From: Macrocybe gigantea
Lineage: Eukaryota > Basidiomycota > Agaricomycetes > Agaricales > Callistosporiaceae
Direction: 5' to 3'
Length of the DNA stretch: 64,000 bases
Assembly: GCA_011319805.1 (NCBI GenBank)
Contig: SJRY01000294.1
Location: 124,001-188,000 of the forward strand
Shown: in pieces, positions 59,981 to 64,000 of the stretch
How positions within the stretch are numbered: position 1 is the stretch's first letter
Layout: each line of letters begins with the position of its first letter
The notes under the pieces: model-generated
Seen by the model: the letters and a program-made list of their open reading frames with translations, nothing else
Database searches by the model: none
What the model was told of the DNA's origin: nothing
Program-made: the position numbers and the translations under genes

Positions 59981-62900
59981 TTAATCCGTGGTGACAGACG
60001 TAGGGGATTGGGCAGCATTAGTATCGGCGTTATCACGTTCCGTGAATTCGACCGTTAGTGCAGCAGAGGGTTCAGAAGTCACTGGCGCCGATCGAACATC
60101 TTCGGGCTCACTTGTGCCTATGCGTTCAACACAGCAATTGCCAAAATCAGCCGCCTGCACTGCACATCGGCAAATCATGACACAATGCCTACCTTGGGCC
60201 TCATCCTGTGCGGGCTGTTCCGGATTTGTCTCCGTCTCCTCAGCCACTACAGGTGTTTGATGATCCGTGTCTGCCGCTGCTACAGGCACGGGTTCATTAG
60301 CGCCCGGATTCGTTTCAGGCTCGGCAGTGGGCGAAGGGTCTTGCTCTGGAGCTGCAGAAGCGGCGGAGGCATCGTTGCGAGCTTCCTCACTCGGTTCCTT
60401 CACCTTGTCTCCGGCTCCTGCAGCTTGGTTCTTCCACTTGACGGATGCGCGCGTTGCAGGCTCTGGAATTGGCTCAGGGACGGCGGCAGGTCTCCAATGG
60501 GGGCAGCCGATGTCGTTGCATCGTTCGACGGCGTCAGCTCAGGTTCCACTGGGACTGGTTCGACTAGGACCGCTTCGGCAGCTACCTTGGAGCTGGCGTC
60601 GTCTCGAGGGATGGTTCGGGCTCCTCTGGCAGCAGCTGTTGTGGGAGCAGACTCGGACTCGGGCTTAGGCTCAGCATGTGCCTCACCATCCTCGACTTTG
60701 ACGGCAGATGTCTCCTCCACTTCCTCGACGATAATCGGGACCTTCTCGCTTCTTGCTTGAGTTCCGGTGAAGGCTCCTCCCGCACGACGGGTGCTGTGGA
60801 TAGGCTTTCGGAGCTTCAGGACTGGGCTCCACATTCTCTTCAACAAGTGCAGGCTCATCAGCGGGCTTCACAGGCGTGGGCGTAGGTGCATGCTGTTCCT
60901 CAATTGCGTGCTCAGGCTCTTGCTGAGCTTGGAGAGTTGGTTCAGGGGCAACGTCCTTGGCCTGCTCTGCGGGTTCCGCGGAGGAGTAGGAATAACTGCG
61001 AGAGCAGGCACTGGCGCAGTAGGAACAGCGACAGCGGGAGCGTCCTCTGAAGTAGCGGCTTCCTTAGGCACCCCGCAGCTCCATTCTCCGCCTTGACAGC
61101 TGATTCTACAGCAGGCTGGGATGAAGACTCAGGAGCCTCCTTCCCTGCTGCGGCCAATGCAATTGCGTCGACAGCAGCGCTCGTAGCGGCGACGGCAGCA
61201 GCAGCAGCGGGAGCAGCAGGCAGTGATGCAGCTCGGTTTTCCGCCTTCTCATTCACCGCCTCCTCCTCAGCCGTTTTCTTCTCTTCGGACGACGGCACCT
61301 TGGGCACCGGTGGCCTCTCCTCTTCCTCATTCAAAATCTCGCCCATCTCGCCCACGCGCGGGGCCTGCGTCGTCGCCTTCTTCCTACCCTTGGTCGCCTT
61401 CTCGCCCAAGTGGCCTTTTGTGGAGAAGAAGCTGAAGCGCTTCTTCGCCGTAGCGCCGAATGTGGTGTCCGATCTAAAGGAAGGTTTAGGTGAGGCCGCG
61501 CGTCCGCGCTTTGGAGACTCTGCCGTGCCCTGGCCGTCCGCAGAGCCGGGTGGCGGGGCGGGTGTCTTGAACGTCTGTTCAATGATGAGCCACTGCAGCC
61601 GCTTGCCCTCGATGTCAAGGCCGGCTAGGTCGGACTTGAACTTGCAGAGGATGAACGCGGGCCATTCAGACGATATGGGATCCAGGAGCGCGTCGGACCA
61701 GAAATCGATGAAAGCTTCGTCCAGCTGTGTCGTGGACACAAGCTTCGATTTGGAGACAAGGGAGGCGGGTTCAGGCTTGGGCACTTCAGGAATTGGCGCC
61801 GTGGTTCGAGGTACGTCGCCAGATTTCGAGCATTATTGGGAGACAATGAAGTACGCTTCGGCAGCTTGCTCGGTTTCGAAGGGGGATTGGTAACCTCAAC
61901 GTCCTTATCCAACGTGGGTGAGAGCGAAACGCTGACTGATTCGCTACCAAAGCCGATAGTCGAGAACTCGGCCCAATCGGTGCTGACAGAAGAAGATGAG
62001 AGGGATGTCGTCTTGGAAAGTTCCGTCGTAAGTTTGGCATGACCGCTTCCTGATGCTTGATTGCTATCAGGGGTTCTTAAGCCATCCAAGTCAGCTGACG
62101 AGAAGGAGCGATCGCGAACAGAGCCGTTTGGCCGAAGAGGGGAAATGAGTTGGAACGGCGATGAGACCTTGTCGCCATCAACAGGCAACAAGGCAAGAAG
62201 AGTGAGCGTTTCGTCAGCGAAAATTCGACTCAGATTGGGGAGATCGTTGGATGACGCGTTGTTCTCGTCACCACCGACCTTCTTGATGCTATTCCAAAGA
62301 TCAAGATAAGAAGAATTGTCCGCTGCTGTTTCCGCCTTAAATGCTTGTGATATCAGCCGCAAAGGGTGATACGCGGGCTTCTTGTTGCCTTCTGACAATT
62401 CAGTCTCTAGTAGCACATAGAGAGCATCATATTGCCGAGTCGAGAAGCGCGGCCGAGGTAAAAGATCGCTATCCGCAGCGGCCGTTTTGTTGTATGGGTA
62501 CGCCTTCACCAACTCTTCCAGGCGAGTTGGCATCCGGGATTTGAGGGCCTGATCTCTGTATAACCAGCAGAGTCAGGACATTGAATCGAATAGGGGTCTT
62601 AATAACGTACCTGATCCTTGCCAAGAAGAGGTGTTCCAACATACGTCCCATTCGTTCCCAACGTGCATAGAAGGAAGACCAATCGTCGCTCGCTTCGGTA
62701 CGTTGGGCAGTCAAGAGCCAGAGACCGAAGAACTTGGAAATCTTGCTGCCTGAAATGCCATTTGCTTCCGCACGGGCTGCAAGCGAAGAAAAGATTTCCA
62801 AGGTCGCGACGAGAAGCTCAAGGTGAGCGGCAGGAAGCTGTGGCGCTAGTGCTGTAGAGAACGCGTTTGGAGGATAATCGGATGATCGTTCAGCCCCAAG

Positions 62901-63678
62901 ATAGGTCTTGTACCAGATTCTTCCTTGCCAAAGATGTTGTTCTCCAATTGAAGATGTCTCAGGCCCCAGCGAAGAACGGCAGCCACATCGTGAGGAGATG
63001 ATGTTGAGGAAATTTCAGATTCGAACGCTGAGACGGCAGAAGTTGGGGTCGGAGAGAACGTGGTGATTGGGCTTTTGGGAGCCAACGAGTGGATAAACAA
63101 CGAAATCAGCTTCTTCTGGGTGTCGGCGGAAGCAGAATGCCAGTGAGGATGCATAATGCCAAGGGTTTCGAGGCCTGTCGCGTCGGAGATCAGCTACGTA
63201 GCACATTGCGTCAGGACGAGAACGACTTACCCCGAGCCGTTATGGCTTGGGAACATGCACGGACGAGGATGAGGGTCTCCAATGGCGTGAGCCGTCGCTG
63301 TCCGATGACCGAATCCGGGAGAAGGATCTGAGCATCGGGGTCAGCCTCGAAGACGACCCCGAGAGCGCGAGCAGTGGGATCTTCCTTCGGTCCCGGAAGC
63401 AGCAACGAGAGATGGGGGACTTGGACACGCTTCTCTGCCGGCTCTGCGGAAGAAGGGCGAGATTTGGCCCGGAAAAGCGCAAAGCTGCTATCCCTCTCCT
63501 TCTCCTTCCCATGACCGTTGCTCTTGCCGTTCACAGCGTCTGGGAAATTGGTGGCGCTCGGGGAAACGGCTTCGTACTTTCCCTCGAGAAGAGAACCATC
63601 AGACGCACGCGCATGCGGACGAGGGGGTTCCTTATCGTCCTTTTTACGTCCAAAGACTTTAGACAAAAACGAGGGCAT
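59981..63678 (-). CDS. MSB1: Msb1/Mug8-domain protein (RhoGAP-like fold)
   Basis: MPSFLSKVFGRKKDDKEPPR starts a short disordered segment, followed by the conserved domain: DIGVVF-like block ALGVVFEADPDAQILLPDSV, RRLTPLETLILVRACSQAIT, LETLGIMHPHWHSASADTQK, SSPHDVAAVLRWGLRHLQLE, AEANGISGSKISKFFGLWLL, SDDWSSFYARWERMGRMLEH and MPTRLEELVKAYPYNKTAAA. This matches the Msb1/Mug8 domain family; yeast Msb1 works with Cdc42, Rho1 and Bem1 in bud emergence. The second half is disordered, very rich in Ala, Glu, Pro, Thr and Val (VEPVPVEPELTPSNDATTSA), and ends QSPTSVTTD. Introns near 63170-63230, 62550-62610, 62890-62920 and 60120-60190 are seen. The Ala/Glu/Pro part changes frame several times between 60400 and 61800, so its exact sequence is unsafe. 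Confidence 0.75.
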
Positions 63679-63863
63679 AGCGTGGCCGAAATGAACGAGC
63701 TAAAATTAAGGACTGGCGAAGCCACGGTTCAACCACGCGGACGACGAAGACGACGAGAAGCAGACCTACAGAGATGGGAACCAGAACCAGAACCAGTGTC
63801 CTGCCCGACGGTGCTCGGTGGCTGGCACTGGTCAAGAGCGGCGAGGAAGAAGTTTCAACCAGC

Positions 63864-63876
63864 CACGTGCCACGTG
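63864..63876. promoter_or_regulatory. Pair of CACGTG E-boxes
   Basis: Two palindromic CACGTG words (63864..63869, 63871..63876) one base apart, 11 bp before the ATG at 63887 and between two divergent genes. Such sites bind bHLH factors (Pho4/Cbf1 type). Confidence 0.45.
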
Positions 63877-63886
63877 CTCCCTGAGG

Positions 63887-64000
63887 ATGTTAACCAAATC
63901 CGCCCTAAACACGGTTCTTGTTTGCCGCCCGCTGTCGCGCATGTCGACGACGACCTAGACATTCCCGAGACACGCCGACAAGAGGTGAGCTCCGTATCCT
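63887..64000 (+). CDS. 5' end of a gene cut by the window edge
   Basis: MLTKSALNTVLVCRPLSRMS reads like a mitochondrial targeting leader (basic, Ser/Thr/Leu-rich, no acidic residues). If one C is added in GACCTAG near 63955 it continues LDIPETRRQE and meets a GTGAGC donor at about 63984; as written it stops at once. The product cannot be named from this short piece. Confidence 0.45.

Overview
The window is nuclear DNA of a mushroom-forming basidiomycete (Agaricomycetes). The evidence is dense genes with many 50-70 bp GT-AG introns, a cluster of STE3-type pheromone receptors mixed with CaaX-ending pheromone precursors, and families typical of the group (DUF5648 secreted repeats, DUF6534 membrane proteins, expanded RBR ubiquitin ligases, long F-box/LRR-like proteins). 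All product names come from reading the translated sequence; no database was searched.

Layout. 0.2-12.7 kb: a frame-broken conserved protein, a two-Myb telobox DNA-binding protein, the proteasome subunit Rpn9, a two-TM coiled-coil protein, a small secreted DUF5648 protein and a broken conserved gene. 13.4-29.8 kb is the heart of the window, a pheromone/receptor (B or P/R) mating-type region. It holds four STE3-like 7TM receptors on the + strand (13.4, 17.1, 23.6 and 28.2 kb), a decayed fifth receptor on the - strand (22.4-23.2 kb), four pheromone precursors (21.6-, 25.8-, 26.2+, 27.4+) and an F-box gene. Between receptors 1 and 2 lies a short retroposon-like insertion (about 15.56-16.0 kb) that encodes a complete type III hammerhead ribozyme on the - strand next to a pol III B-box-like hairpin. 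30.4-38 kb: an RGG-rich protein, two single-TM proteins and a nested pair of non-autonomous DNA transposons (a hAT-like element with an 8-bp target duplication, split by a TA-flanked element). 39.3-45 kb: the PAK-family kinase Cla4 and CCR4-NOT subunit CNOT11. 45.4-54.2 kb: a 324-bp tandem repeat, two RBR E3 ligases, a truncated RBR copy from a tandem duplication, and a DUF6534 membrane protein. 54.4-59.1 kb: glycogen phosphorylase. 60-63.7 kb: an Msb1/Mug8-like protein. The 5' end of one more gene runs off the right edge.

How the genes relate. Pheromone precursors would be farnesylated, processed and sensed by the STE3-type receptors; Cla4 and Msb1-type proteins act in Cdc42/Rho polarity, and Cla4 linkage to STE3 genes is a known theme in basidiomycetes. 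The rest are ordinary housekeeping flanks.

Quality caveat. Many otherwise conserved reading frames are broken by what looks like one missing G or C in a short run (more than 20 sites), while other multi-exon genes are clean. This looks more like base-dropping in the assembly than true gene decay, so frame-broken genes are annotated as genes, not as proven pseudogenes.
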